A stretch of 64,000 nt of DNA, from the NCBI GenBank assembly GCA_004322045.1, contig SCRN01000010.1, forward strand, positions 1-64,000. Direction: 5' to 3'. The position numbers were made by a program, and so were the translations under genes. Positions 35,099 through 44,617 of this stretch are shown here, piece by piece (the first letter of the stretch is position 1; every line of letters starts with the position of its first letter). The stretch is from Paraburkholderia sp. Lineage in GTDB: Bacteria; Pseudomonadota; Gammaproteobacteria; Burkholderiales; Burkholderiaceae. The notes below the pieces were generated by a model, which was not told the origin of the DNA, did no database searches, and worked only from the letters and a program-made list of their open reading frames with translations.

Positions 35099-37885
35099 CT
35101 AAGCATTGCTTTCGGCAGATACGAGTGGATAAAACCACATCAAAGCATCAAATGAGCCATCCAATCCGCCCTGCATCGTATATGAAACCGTAGCGCGAGC
35201 ACCCTTTTTCATTGGCATAGACATAAAGGCAGATGCCGCGGGATAGGGGGATAGCTCAGATGCAGAGGAACAAAGCAACGCCGTTCCGTCCGTAAGATGA
35301 AAGCAACAGGAGTAAAAATCGCCCTTCCCGTCATGTGTCCGATCGCCATTATTCGTCGTAAACACTAGTATCCCGTCGCTTGGTGCCGTATAGCTGAGCA
35401 CATCGGGGCCACCCGCACCGCCGGTCGGAAGCGGGTACTTCCCGGCTGGCACAGCGGCGCCTAAACCCCAGGAGGTTGTTTTACTCAACGTACCGTAAAT
35501 TAACCCATCTACGGTCAAATTCCCTTTCACCTTTGCATTTGACAAGAGCGTGGCAGCGCCATCGACAGTGAGCGTCTGTTGCACCTCGAGATCCTTCGCC
35601 GCTGTCAACTTCCCATCGACCGTACCATTGCCCGTCACTGTCAGCGAATCTACGGAGGCGCCGCTCACCACGTCGAGCCCCCCGCTCGCGGTCAACATCC
35701 CGGTAACCGTTTCGGTCTTGTTGACAGTAACCGTGTCGGCTGTCAGCGCCGCATTAAACGTCGCTGGACATTCCACATCGAACGTCGCACCGCTCGTCGC
35801 GGAAAATGATCCGCTAAATGTGGTCTCGCCCGTCGCGCTGACATCAACCGCCGTCATCGCCCCCGTAAATTGCGACGTCCCGGTCACCTGGACGTTACCT
35901 ATGACCTGAGCGTTGCCGGTAATCTGAGCGTTACCGGTGATACCAAGATTGCCCGCAACGTTAACATCGCTCGACGCAGTCAACACTCCGCCAATCGCTG
36001 CTGTGCCCGTGACATGCAGATTCCCATTTACATTGAGATCGCCGTCGATGTCCAACGCTCCCCCGTCGAAACTCACCGGCCCATTGACTTGCAACGCATA
36101 GCGGCTATCAATCTTGACGATATTGTCACCAACATTGATCGCCACCGTATTCGGCACGCTCCCATTGTTCTGCACCACCGTCAGCGCAGGCGGCGTAGCC
36201 AGCTGCGTGTCCCCACCGACCTTCAGCAACTGCCACGTCGTCTCCATGAACGCCGACGACATCGGCAGCAGCGGCGAACCTTCATCGATCGAGACCTTGT
36301 GCATCGTCAAATGCGTAGTGTCGCTGACGCCGTCCACTCGCCACGTCTGCGGCACGCTCGCAATAGCGAGCGCCGACAGCGCCCGCAGCGTCGCCCCCGC
36401 CGGCAGCTTGGTGAATGTCGTACCTACGCCCGTCACCTGCGCATCTTGTGAGCTGATCGTGCCCTCGCCCGTGATCCACCTGTCCGGATCCGTGCTGTAC
36501 AAATACGCGCTGTCCTTCACATCCTCGGAGAATGGTGCAGTCAACTGCAACGAGGTATCGTTTTGCGGCGCGCCCGAAATCTTCGATGAAATCACCTGCT
36601 GCTGTGGCACGAATCGATCGATCACCAGCACATCGCCCACGTTCAGCTTTGTCTGGCCTTGAAACTGGGCTCCGCCACTTGCCGTCACCGTCTTCCCATC
36701 CGGTGTAATGAACCCGGTGCCCTGCGTCTCTTCCTGCTCTCCGGCACTGCCGCGGATGATTCCGTAGGCCGTCGGCCCCAACCCCAGCGGGAACGATTCG
36801 ACCAGCGTCAAGCTGTCGTTGCCATCCACCGATGCAATCGTCGCTTGCTGCCTGAGCACGACCCCGAACTGCAAGATCTTGCCCACCATATCGTTCGTGA
36901 AATTGGTTTGATACCCCTGCACCGTCGCGATTCCGTTCTCGATCTTGGTCGCCGTCATCAGCCCCCGACCGATATGCGAATGCACCGGCTGCCCCACCGT
37001 CAGCAGCGCCGAGGGCTGATCGTGGTTGATGCCGACATTACCCTGTGCGTAGTACAGGCTGCCATCCGCGCCCTGCTGCCAATAACCGCTGGCTTTCACA
37101 CCCGTCAAACCCGATCCATCCCCCGTAAAACTGCCCGTGAACGTGCCGTCCAGAGTCGCTTTACCGCTCACCTCCCCTTCGAATTTCCCCGCAAACTCGC
37201 CCGCGGCTTGCACCTGCCCGTCCAATCGAATCTCCGGCGCCGAGATGTCCAAATACCGCTCGCCCGTCAGATCGTCCTGCCGCGCCGAAATCGCCATACG
37301 CTGCGGCAACACTGCCGCCTGTCCTGCCTGAGCCCCTGCCGATTCGCTCTCCAGCACAAATTCCACTTCCCCCAGCGCCGCACCAACGTGGCGACGACAG
37401 TAGTTGCCGTACTGGTAGCGCACCGATTGAATATTGCCTCCCTGCGCTTCAATCGCCGCCAACAGCACTTCAGGCCCATCAGGGTCGTAGTTCTGCGTGC
37501 AGTTGAAGCACGGCGCCTCTTCGATGCGCTTGAACTCCGTCGCTGCCGCGTCTGGGGCAACAGCCAACAGTTCGCGATATCGCGCCGTCAAAAAGTTTTG
37601 CTTGCCGTCGTTTAGGGCAACAAGCGGTACCGTTTGATCGGTAAGCAAAACCATCTCTCGGCCATTGCAATCGAGCGCCATCCCGGCCTTCACCGTTACC
37701 TGCGCCGGCGTTCGTACATCCCACGTCACATCGAGGCCCGAAACCACACCGGCTCGCAACACTCCCGCACTCAAGCGTTCACGTGCGCCCTTGTGATACG
37801 CCTGCTCGGCATCGAAATCACTTCTGAGCAGCGCTTCACCGTCGAAATAATTCACTCGGGAAACCATCGCCGGAGTCATCATCAC
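35099..37885 (-). CDS. CIS tail fibre / receptor-binding protein
   Basis: 928 residues. The N-terminal attachment domain (SRVNYFDGEALLRSDFDAEQ, AYHKG) is typical of fibres of extracellular contractile injection systems. The middle is a long run of short beta-helix-like repeats (about residues 610-800) with recurring DLNVNGNLHVTG, NVAGNLGITGNAQITG, VQVTG and GLDVVSGASVDSLTVTG units. The C-terminal 110 residues form a separate globular tip containing two adjacent Cys (YSCCFHL). The tip coding region is clearly AT-richer than the rest, as if exchanged. It is the last gene of the structural operon, 174 bp after the tail-I gene. Confidence 0.85.
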   Translation of the reverse strand: MMMTPAMVSRVNYFDGEALLRSDFDAEQAYHKGARERLSAGVLRAGVVSGLDVTWDVRTPAQVTVKAGMALDCNGREMVLLTDQTVPLVALNDGKQNFLTARYRELLAVAPDAAATEFKRIEEAPCFNCTQNYDPDGPEVLLAAIEAQGGNIQSVRYQYGNYCRRHVGAALGEVEFVLESESAGAQAGQAAVLPQRMAISARQDDLTGERYLDISAPEIRLDGQVQAAGEFAGKFEGEVSGKATLDGTFTGSFTGDGSGLTGVKASGYWQQGADGSLYYAQGNVGINHDQPSALLTVGQPVHSHIGRGLMTATKIENGIATVQGYQTNFTNDMVGKILQFGVVLRQQATIASVDGNDSLTLVESFPLGLGPTAYGIIRGSAGEQEETQGTGFITPDGKTVTASGGAQFQGQTKLNVGDVLVIDRFVPQQQVISSKISGAPQNDTSLQLTAPFSEDVKDSAYLYSTDPDRWITGEGTISSQDAQVTGVGTTFTKLPAGATLRALSALAIASVPQTWRVDGVSDTTHLTMHKVSIDEGSPLLPMSSAFMETTWQLLKVGGDTQLATPPALTVVQNNGSVPNTVAINVGDNIVKIDSRYALQVNGPVSFDGGALDIDGDLNVNGNLHVTGTAAIGGVLTASSDVNVAGNLGITGNAQITGNAQVIGNVQVTGTSQFTGAMTAVDVSATGETTFSGSFSATSGATFDVECPATFNAALTADTVTVNKTETVTGMLTASGGLDVVSGASVDSLTVTGNGTVDGKLTAAKDLEVQQTLTVDGAATLLSNAKVKGNLTVDGLIYGTLSKTTSWGLGAAVPAGKYPLPTGGAGGPDVLSYTAPSDGILVFTTNNGDRTHDGKGDFYSCCFHLTDGTALLCSSASELSPYPAASAFMSMPMKKGARATVSYTMQGGLDGSFDALMWFYPLVSAESNA

Positions 37886-38059
37886 CTCAATGGAAAATCG
37901 ATAGCAAGCTGATCAACATCGACAAAGCGAGCGCTCGGAAATCCGCATTCGAACATGCCGTCGCAATGACAACTCTTGTTGATCGATGCCGCCCTGTCAA
38001 TACGACAACGCTATAGCATTGCCCGATCCTCAGCGGTCAAGGCCATGCCGTCCCGGTAT

Positions 38060-39103
38060 TTAAAAAGCACCCCTGCGCCGGGCGTGCATCTTAAAAAAGT
38101 GTTGGACTGTACCTCCACTGACGGTGAAATGAACGGTATAAGCCGTCAAAGCAGGCCTTGCTGTTTCGAGTACGGTGCGTAGCTCGCGGTAATACGCCAG
38201 CACCGCCTTTTGCTCATCGCTTTCCGACACCGTGGTTGCGGCCGTCAGAGAAATTTCGATCTCGAAGCGCCACGGTAAATGCGCCACGATGTTGCTATCG
38301 TGAACCGTAAAGTCGATGCCGTTGCGCTGGACCTCCGGACGAACGTCGTTTGAAATAACGACGGCTTTGGTGGGGTCCGGATAACTTTCGCGCACATGAA
38401 ACGCCGGCAACGCTTCGGTGTCAGTCTCGCGCACAATGAACGGCGGGCGCTCGCAATCGTTGACCGCTATTTCGCCCAACGTCACCCCATTCACCGGCTG
38501 AGCCAATGTAGGGAGAAGCGCTTCTAGCAGCCACTCCATCCCCATCGGCGTCCCGCGTGCGCGATCAAGAGCGAACGCTTTGGCGATGAGCGTGCGAGAT
38601 GTATCGATCGACCAGTTCTTATCGACGCCCAACCCGATCGTCGAACCCAGCCATTCGAAAAACGACCGCGCCCACACTTCCACCGGGGTCAACCGGTTGG
38701 GATCGTTCACATACTTCGCCAAACCGAAATAATTCGCCAGCGCATTGAAGAGCGCCGTCTTGTTCTTCTCGATTTTGACTTCCGACAGCGGCGGCATGAA
38801 CACCGATGGGTCGCTATCCGGAAACAAGAAGCTCCAACGCGGATAAAACATATTGCCGATGACGTCGGCATCGAGCAGCGCTCGTATGCCCGCACGATAG
38901 GCAACGGCGGCATCCAGGCTGCTATCGGCCTGCTCGAGATCGGCCCCATCCGCGATACCTGAGAGCAACTTCTCGAACGCCTTCAGATACAACGCGAGGA
39001 ACGGCAGCTCCCCGGAAGGCTCGGCGCTCCCATAGCACGCCGGCAGATAGTTCAGATAGCTCGATGCCACCGACGTTAGCGAGCTTTCCACTTTGTCAGT
39101 CAT
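38060..39103 (-). CDS. Phage tail protein I-like baseplate component
   Basis: 347 residues. The N-terminal half resembles gpI/Afp12-type baseplate wedge proteins (SSYLNYLPACYG, LPFLALYLKAFEKLLSGI, LTPVEVWARSFFEWLGSTIG) and the region GTPMGMEWLLEALLP is typical of tail protein I. The C-terminal 100 residues form a beta-rich domain (WRFEIEISLTAATTVSESDE) with a helix and final HFTVSGGTVQHFFKMHA. It overlaps the preceding baseplate gene by 8 bp and probably links the wedge to the fibre encoded next. Confidence 0.8.
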   Translation of the reverse strand: MTDKVESSLTSVASSYLNYLPACYGSAEPSGELPFLALYLKAFEKLLSGIADGADLEQADSSLDAAVAYRAGIRALLDADVIGNMFYPRWSFLFPDSDPSVFMPPLSEVKIEKNKTALFNALANYFGLAKYVNDPNRLTPVEVWARSFFEWLGSTIGLGVDKNWSIDTSRTLIAKAFALDRARGTPMGMEWLLEALLPTLAQPVNGVTLGEIAVNDCERPPFIVRETDTEALPAFHVRESYPDPTKAVVISNDVRPEVQRNGIDFTVHDSNIVAHLPWRFEIEISLTAATTVSESDEQKAVLAYYRELRTVLETARPALTAYTVHFTVSGGTVQHFFKMHARRRGAF

Positions 39104-40223
39104 TGCCCGGCTCCAGCACCGTGACCGACGCGGCAGAAAGGCGCGGCAGCCCCGTCTGCATCACGCCCATCGAGCCGGGGCGAAGCGGCGGCGCTTCCCA
39201 CTGCGCTGCTTTCGATTGATCGGGGCGGCGCAGCAATGCAATCTGCGGGCAAACCAACTCGATCCATTCGACTTGATCGACGCCGGGAACCGCGGCAATG
39301 ATCGGCATGAGCGTCGTCTCGTCGATGGGCGCCCCATAAGGCCAATCCCGCCCACCGTCGGTACGCACGGGCTGCAGCGCCGCCTTGAGCGCAGTCAACA
39401 CGGCTGCGGCCACTTCATCCGCCCGCTCTCGGGCAAAGCAAAGGACCTGGCACTGCACATCGACATAAAGCAGCTGCGCGTGGTTGACCGTCAACGCTGT
39501 GCCCAATAGCGTCCGCGCGGCCAGATATTGGCGCACGCCGTCGACGAGCGTGGTTTCCGCGGCTGCCTGCGCATCGTCTGTGGGCGATGTCAGCGCAATC
39601 GAAAACGTGGCATCGCCTTCGCTTCTCGGCGCGCAGTAGGCGCAGGGGCCATCGTTCACCAAAAAGAGGTCCGTCACATCGCCACGCTGCCTCGAGCATA
39701 AACGGGCGACATGCAATGGCGTCACGCCCTTTTTAGCCTTCGCGTCGAGAAAAGCGCTGACCTGGGTCGCCAGCTGCGTCAAATCTCTCGGCGTAATCGC
39801 AAGATACGGCGCGCGACGATACGTGACGACTGCATCCTGCAGTGCGGTATAGCCAAGCCGTTCCCCGCTTTCCATTTGCATGAGCGCATCTTTCAGCGCC
39901 TCGTAGGGCGGATCCTGCGAGTTCGTGTCAGCGTATTTTGCGTAGGGGAAGTCGGTAGCGTATTGGCTTTCGCTCGGTAACGACAACGCATTCGAGAGAC
40001 CGGCCACCCAACGCGCCATGTTGCGGTAGGCTTCCAGCGGCACCGCGTTAGCCGTATAGGCCGTGCCCTCGGCGATCCAAACGAGCATTTGCAGCAGCGT
40101 AATGCCCGGATCCGACGGGTTGTGGTCGGTCCAGCCGGGCGCATAGCCTGGAATCCGGCGCACCAATTGATCGAGCACCTTCTGAGCTTGCATGACATCG
40201 AGGTTGGGCAGATCGAAGCTCAT
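39096..40223 (-). CDS. Baseplate J-like wedge protein (second, 375 residues)
   Basis: The N-terminus MSFDLPNLDVMQAQKVLDQL and IPGYAPGWTDHNPSDPGITL followed by LLQMLVWIAEGTAYTANAVP are hallmark features of CIS baseplate wedge proteins related to gp6/BapJ. Middle segments (RAPYLAITPRDLTQLATQVS) and the C-terminal beta-alpha domain (ALTVNHAQLLYVDVQCQVLC) fit the J family. It overlaps the 1001-residue baseplate gene by ATGA and the tail-I gene by 8 bp, consistent with co-translation of wedge subunits. Confidence 0.85.
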   Translation of the reverse strand: MSFDLPNLDVMQAQKVLDQLVRRIPGYAPGWTDHNPSDPGITLLQMLVWIAEGTAYTANAVPLEAYRNMARWVAGLSNALSLPSESQYATDFPYAKYADTNSQDPPYEALKDALMQMESGERLGYTALQDAVVTYRRAPYLAITPRDLTQLATQVSAFLDAKAKKGVTPLHVARLCSRQRGDVTDLFLVNDGPCAYCAPRSEGDATFSIALTSPTDDAQAAAETTLVDGVRQYLAARTLLGTALTVNHAQLLYVDVQCQVLCFARERADEVAAAVLTALKAALQPVRTDGGRDWPYGAPIDETTLMPIIAAVPGVDQVEWIELVCPQIALLRRPDQSKAAQWEAPPLRPGSMGVMQTGLPRLSAASVTVLEPGND

Positions 40224-43200
40224 CGTTGCGGCGCCTCCGCGAAGCGCAGATCGATGACGCCGGCCGAAGGCGATTCATGAGCCTCGAGCGCGACGTCGCT
40301 TGTTTGCCCGCACAGCGACAGCGCCATCACCGCAGTGACCGACCGTTGGGCCCCAAGGAACGAATACACCGACATGTATCGCATCGGGTCGCCGATCGGC
40401 CACCCTCGTCTGGTGGCGCCGCCCTGCGCCGGGTGCAAAAACCGCGTCAATTGCGCGGCAATCGTGGCCTGCAAATCAGGCCATTGCGTCTTGGGCGCGT
40501 TAGTTTGCAGCAACACCGCGACATCGATACGCCTGAAAGCAGGACGCCGCGCTGTCGTGCACGCGGCGAGCGCCGGCGTGCTGCGCTGGCGAACGTAAGC
40601 AAGGACGTCGTCGAGCATCGCCATAGGCGTGAGCGGCTCCGGCTCGCTCGAGTCAGCCAATACGACAAGTTCGAGCTGCGGCCATTTGCGAATCTCGGCA
40701 GGCGTAGGCGCAGCCTCTGATCCGGCGCCTGCCGCGAGATCGTGCCATCGCACATGTTCGATCGCACGCGCCCGGCAGACGCCGGCGCTGGCTAAGCACG
40801 CCAGCGCCTCGGCATCCGCTGCACTCACGACGCGATCGTTCGCGCGCACGCGCGCCGGCCCGCTATAGGTCAAATCGTCGACACGGTCTGCGTCGGCACC
40901 GCCGCGCGCGGCCGTGGGGTTCGTCACCTGTGCGATTCCGGGCGCTGCCGTGTATAAGGCAGTCAGCGTGCCGGCCGCCACATTGCCGCCGCCCCCCTGC
41001 GTCACGGCGTAGCAACTCGCAAAGATGTTGTTTGCACCCGGCGGCGGGATCTTGCCCGTCGCGCCGTCCCCGAATACGATCGCACCGGCGAGCGGATCGA
41101 CCGCAAAAACGCGGTCATGCGGCGCGCAGCCGATAAAGCTGTCCACGCGCGTCCACGGATACGTCACCGTCTGTTGCTGCGGCTCGCTCGTCCCCAACGT
41201 CGTCGGATCGGCAGTCGCGGGTTCGACGACCGAAATCGCGACGGCATATTGCGAATCGGCGCTCACCGCAAGAAGCACTTGAGCATTACTGGGCGGGGCG
41301 GCGCTGATGTGGTTCAGCACGAATCGTTGGCCCGGTTGTCCATTGCTGGAGCCCAGCAGTTCATTTCGGTAGGTCGCTCGGTTGGAGGCGCTCACGGTAT
41401 TCGGATAAATGCCACGCAATTGGAGCGCGTGGCGCCGGCGCGGACACAACACGCGAAGCCAGCAAGCGGTTCGAGAGAAAAAGACGGCGGCTTGCATGGC
41501 GGCCGGCACAGTAAAGCTGATCGTGCCGCTGCGTGCGATACCGGTGTCGCTCACATTGATCGCGAGCGGTTGCCACGTCGCGCTCGACGTATCGAACCAT
41601 TGCCATTGGCCGACTGCACGGTAGCCGACGTGCTCCTCCTGAGGATCGACGTCGACATATAGGGTCAGTTGTTGACCAAGGCCATGCGCGAGTAGATCAG
41701 GCGCTTTCAAACCGAGGTAGAGGGATGCGCCCTCCTCGGCAAGCGGCTGATACGGCTCGATCTCTTTCGTGTGCAGTTGATCGAGTTCGAAGGCGTTATG
41801 CGCCCATATCGACGACGGCACGCCCCCGCTCTCGTATTCGATGACAAGCGAGCGCACGAACGGTGGATCGAAGCCGTTTTTCAAGTCCCCATAGTCGCCT
41901 GCACTGAGGACCGCGCGAATCCATAACCCCTGGCTGCCCGCGACTGAAGTCGGTGCGATCGCCGGGCAGGTGAAGGAGACGATCCCGCTTAACATCAGAT
42001 TGCAGGTGCTATCGACAAACCGGTAAGGATTGCCCTTTCCCGCCAGCGGCATCCACGCCGTGCCGCCCCAGTACTGCCACGTGATCTGCGCAGTGTGCAG
42101 GTTGGTTATCGGGCGCACTTCGAGATGCATCGTGATGGGCGCATTGTGCGCGGCGAATGCCGCATCCGAGCGGATACAAAAGTTGTAGTCGAGTACCGGC
42201 ACGGTATTTCCGAACGCATAGGCGCCGTTCTTCAGATCCACCAGCATGCCGTTGACGGCCGCTTGTTGCGGTAGCGCCGACAGTGCCCCAAAGTCGCACC
42301 ACACCGAATCGATCCTCGGCAGGTAGCCATTCAAGGCCGGCACTACACGCACATCGGCAGCGGGCGCGCAGACGAGCCAATCGAGCTTCGTCGTGGGACA
42401 GGACGCCACGAATGGATCGGTCATATCCAACGGACGGCCGGCCTTAGCGGAAAGCACAGCATGCACCGCAGTGACCGATTGGGCCGCAGCAATCGGCATC
42501 GTGCTGAATGCGATCGTGCAGGTGCGCTGATCGGCGGAACCCGTGACCGTAACCGATAACGGATTCAACGCGCCGTCATACCAACGCTGAAAATATTCGG
42601 GATCGAGCCGCGTACCGTTCAATACGAGCGTCATTTGACTCGCCGCGCCGCGAGGCGTGAACAGCGCGGGATCGCCGAGCAGCCAACAATGCGCGAAGGC
42701 ACACTGCATCTCGCTCGTAGCATCGCCGGGAAACGCCGGCGCCGCGTTGCCGCTTTGCCATAACGTTTGCAGATCCCCGTATCGATCCAACCGAGGCACG
42801 ACGGTCAGCACGGCGCTTAACGTCGCCGGCAACACCTGCAAGTCGCGATCGATCTCGAAGCGCACGCTCGGCGTGGACGCGTCGAGGACTGCCGTCCCCT
42901 TCGGCAGCGTGACCGGCCCTACGTTCGGCGCGAGCGAAAAGCAGATGGGCGCCGATGCGCACGCGGCCGGCCGAACCGACATATCCAAGAAGCGATACAG
43001 CGCCAACTGGCGCTGGACCGGAATTGCGTTGACTACGCTTGCAAGATCCTGACCCAACAACGAAAAAAGCTTCAGTAGGGCCAACCCCGGATCCTGAGCG
43101 ATCGCGTCGGCCGTCATCGCACCGGCATCGGGCACACCCCATTGCGGGTTGTATAACCTTGCAAGCGCCAACGCATCCTCAAAAAACGCCGCGGCTGTGC

Positions 43201-43225
43201 GCTGATCGAAAACCGGGACGCTCAT
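40220..43225 (-). CDS. Large baseplate wedge protein (Afp11/gp6-like)
   Basis: 1001 residues. N-terminal MSVPVFDQRTAAAFFEDALA and the pattern QDPGLALLKLFSLLGQDLAS resemble the N-terminal helices of Afp11-type baseplate proteins. A very long beta-rich middle contains several IgG-like or lectin-like strands. The C-terminal baseplate-J region includes VFGDGATGKIPPPGANNIFA and YAVTQGGGGNVAAGTLTALY, typical of gp6/J. It would form the inner baseplate ring with gp25 and the spike. It starts 7 bp after the gp25 gene. Confidence 0.87.
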   Translation of the reverse strand: MSVPVFDQRTAAAFFEDALALARLYNPQWGVPDAGAMTADAIAQDPGLALLKLFSLLGQDLASVVNAIPVQRQLALYRFLDMSVRPAACASAPICFSLAPNVGPVTLPKGTAVLDASTPSVRFEIDRDLQVLPATLSAVLTVVPRLDRYGDLQTLWQSGNAAPAFPGDATSEMQCAFAHCWLLGDPALFTPRGAASQMTLVLNGTRLDPEYFQRWYDGALNPLSVTVTGSADQRTCTIAFSTMPIAAAQSVTAVHAVLSAKAGRPLDMTDPFVASCPTTKLDWLVCAPAADVRVVPALNGYLPRIDSVWCDFGALSALPQQAAVNGMLVDLKNGAYAFGNTVPVLDYNFCIRSDAAFAAHNAPITMHLEVRPITNLHTAQITWQYWGGTAWMPLAGKGNPYRFVDSTCNLMLSGIVSFTCPAIAPTSVAGSQGLWIRAVLSAGDYGDLKNGFDPPFVRSLVIEYESGGVPSSIWAHNAFELDQLHTKEIEPYQPLAEEGASLYLGLKAPDLLAHGLGQQLTLYVDVDPQEEHVGYRAVGQWQWFDTSSATWQPLAINVSDTGIARSGTISFTVPAAMQAAVFFSRTACWLRVLCPRRRHALQLRGIYPNTVSASNRATYRNELLGSSNGQPGQRFVLNHISAAPPSNAQVLLAVSADSQYAVAISVVEPATADPTTLGTSEPQQQTVTYPWTRVDSFIGCAPHDRVFAVDPLAGAIVFGDGATGKIPPPGANNIFASCYAVTQGGGGNVAAGTLTALYTAAPGIAQVTNPTAARGGADADRVDDLTYSGPARVRANDRVVSAADAEALACLASAGVCRARAIEHVRWHDLAAGAGSEAAPTPAEIRKWPQLELVVLADSSEPEPLTPMAMLDDVLAYVRQRSTPALAACTTARRPAFRRIDVAVLLQTNAPKTQWPDLQATIAAQLTRFLHPAQGGATRRGWPIGDPMRYMSVYSFLGAQRSVTAVMALSLCGQTSDVALEAHESPSAGVIDLRFAEAPQR

Positions 43226-43232
43226 GGGCGGC

Positions 43233-43625
43233 TCATTTCAGGTAGAAGGGATAAACCAGGTTGCCTGCCTTATTCGTCTCCCTCACGATGTATTCGATGG
43301 TGATCGGCAACAAGGTAGGCATCCTCGGATCGATCCCTACCGTGACGCTCGGCCGATGGATGCGCGGCTCCCACGTCTGCAGCGCGGCCGTGACGTACGT
43401 TTGCGCCAACGAGCGCGTATCGCCGTTGTTCGGCGCAAAAACGAGTTCGCCAATGCGACAACCGAAAGTGGGCATGAGTACCCTTTCGCCGGGCACCGTC
43501 CGCAGAATCACCAAGATCGACTCGCGTATCTTTTGTTCGCCGGCGCTCCACTGCACACGCGCGGAAGTCGAGAGCGCAATCGGGAAGGACCATCCTCGGC
43601 CCAGGAAATCGCCGTTGGCAAGCAT
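43233..43625 (-). CDS. Baseplate wedge protein gp25/GPW (Afp9-like)
   Basis: 130 residues. Characteristic gp25/TssE-like sequence: FLGRGWSFPIAL near the start, GEQKIRESILVILRTVPGER, VLMPTFGCRIGELVFAPNNG and WEPRIHRPSVTVGIDP. This is the sheath-initiating component of contractile machines. Its ATG shares one base with the PAAR-gene stop (TGATG), so it is translationally coupled. A longer upstream frame inside the PAAR gene is ignored. Confidence 0.92.
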   Translation of the reverse strand: MLANGDFLGRGWSFPIALSTSARVQWSAGEQKIRESILVILRTVPGERVLMPTFGCRIGELVFAPNNGDTRSLAQTYVTAALQTWEPRIHRPSVTVGIDPRMPTLLPITIEYIVRETNKAGNLVYPFYLK

Positions 43626-44047
43626 CAATTGCCTCCCGGGCTGATCAAGCCGATGCAGACGTTCACCGGATTGCGAACCTCTACTTGTGGAGCGGGCGAT
43701 TGCGGAACTTCCGTGCATGTGCTGCACGGATCGCCTGCCTTCGCCACTTTTTTGCCGTTGACTTTTACGTTGACGCTACATGACGTGATTTCGCCTATGT
43801 TCGAAGGCGCAGACACGAATGTGTAGGAGGGCAGCGGAACATGCACGATGAGGTTGTTCACCTTCGATTCGATCGTGGCCACCGGATTGCCATTGACTTT
43901 CACGTTGCTTTCCAGCGTGCCCGGATTGAAGTTCCCGTTGAAGGGACATTCCTGCGGTTGCGTCGCACCCGTTATCGTGTTGATGATCGTATGCGTGTCC
44001 ATCACCGGCCCTATCCCGTCGCCTGCCTTCGCTATTCGCTGTCCCAT
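43625..44047 (-). CDS. PAAR-like spike tip protein
   Basis: 140 residues with two PAAR-type halves (QRIAKAGDGIGPVMDTHTII, then KVNGKKVAKAGDPCSTC) and beta-turn-rich strands (NVKVNGNPVATIESKV; SVNVKVNGKKVA). Six cysteines include CSTC, which could hold metal at the tip. PAAR proteins sharpen the VgrG/gp5 spike of contractile machines and may carry toxin extensions; none is present here. Its gene is 30 bp after the spike gene. Confidence 0.85.
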   Translation of the reverse strand: MGQRIAKAGDGIGPVMDTHTIINTITGATQPQECPFNGNFNPGTLESNVKVNGNPVATIESKVNNLIVHVPLPSYTFVSAPSNIGEITSCSVNVKVNGKKVAKAGDPCSTCTEVPQSPAPQVEVRNPVNVCIGLISPGGN

Positions 44048-44077
44048 GATTCGATCCGCTCGTTAGCGTGATTAACC

Positions 44078-44617
44078 TTACTGGGCGTTGAGGTCGATCG
44101 AACTCGCTTCGAGTTTGATGTTCTGCTGCCCCTTTATTTCCACGTTCTGCCCTTGCAAGGTCAGCGTCTTGGTGGCAGTGATCGACAGATCACCCTGGCT
44201 GACAATCGAAATTGCATCCTTGCTCGTGTCGATCTTCACGACATTTCCTTTCTCGTCCGTGATCTCGATCGATGGCTGCTCGGAATCGTCAAGCGTGATC
44301 TTCTTCTTGCCGTTCGTTTGGAGCACCCATACTTTCGGCTGCTTTTGCTGGTCTTCGACGATGGGTTTCGCCTTGCCGTCCCACGGAAACCCGATGACAT
44401 AGCCGCAGGTGCGGTTCTCCGTCGCGAACGCCACCAACGCGGGTGCGCCCACTTGCGGCAAGGCGAACATGCCGTATCCCGGCCCGGCGAAAGGACTCAT
44501 CAATTGAAGCCAATCCGATGTCAAGCCGTCGGCGTATACGACCCGAATACGCCCGAGACCGAGCGCATCGGCAACGCTATATACCTTCGCCAATTCGATT
44601 CTCAAGTGCGCGCTCAT
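44078..44617 (-). CDS. Spike protein, gp5/VgrG C-terminal-like (baseplate assembly protein V)
   Basis: 179 residues. An OB-fold part (GLGRIRVVYADGLTSDWLQL, PFAGPGYGMFALPQVGAPAL, VAFATENRTCGYVIGFPWDG) is followed by a repetitive beta-prism-like tail (ITLDDSEQPSIEITDEKGN, VVKIDTSKDAISIVSQGDLS, TLQGQNVEIKGQQNIKLEA). Its ATG overlaps the hub stop by ATGA, so a VgrG-like polypeptide is split into two coupled genes here. Confidence 0.9.
   Translation of the reverse strand: MSAHLRIELAKVYSVADALGLGRIRVVYADGLTSDWLQLMSPFAGPGYGMFALPQVGAPALVAFATENRTCGYVIGFPWDGKAKPIVEDQQKQPKVWVLQTNGKKKITLDDSEQPSIEITDEKGNVVKIDTSKDAISIVSQGDLSITATKTLTLQGQNVEIKGQQNIKLEASSIDLNAQ

Noticed and set aside
35560-36100. Short tandem DNA repeats in the fibre gene, resembling a repeat array
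   Set aside because: They encode degenerate NLxVTG-type protein repeats with no fixed spacers. They are shaft repeats, not CRISPR or mobile-element repeats.
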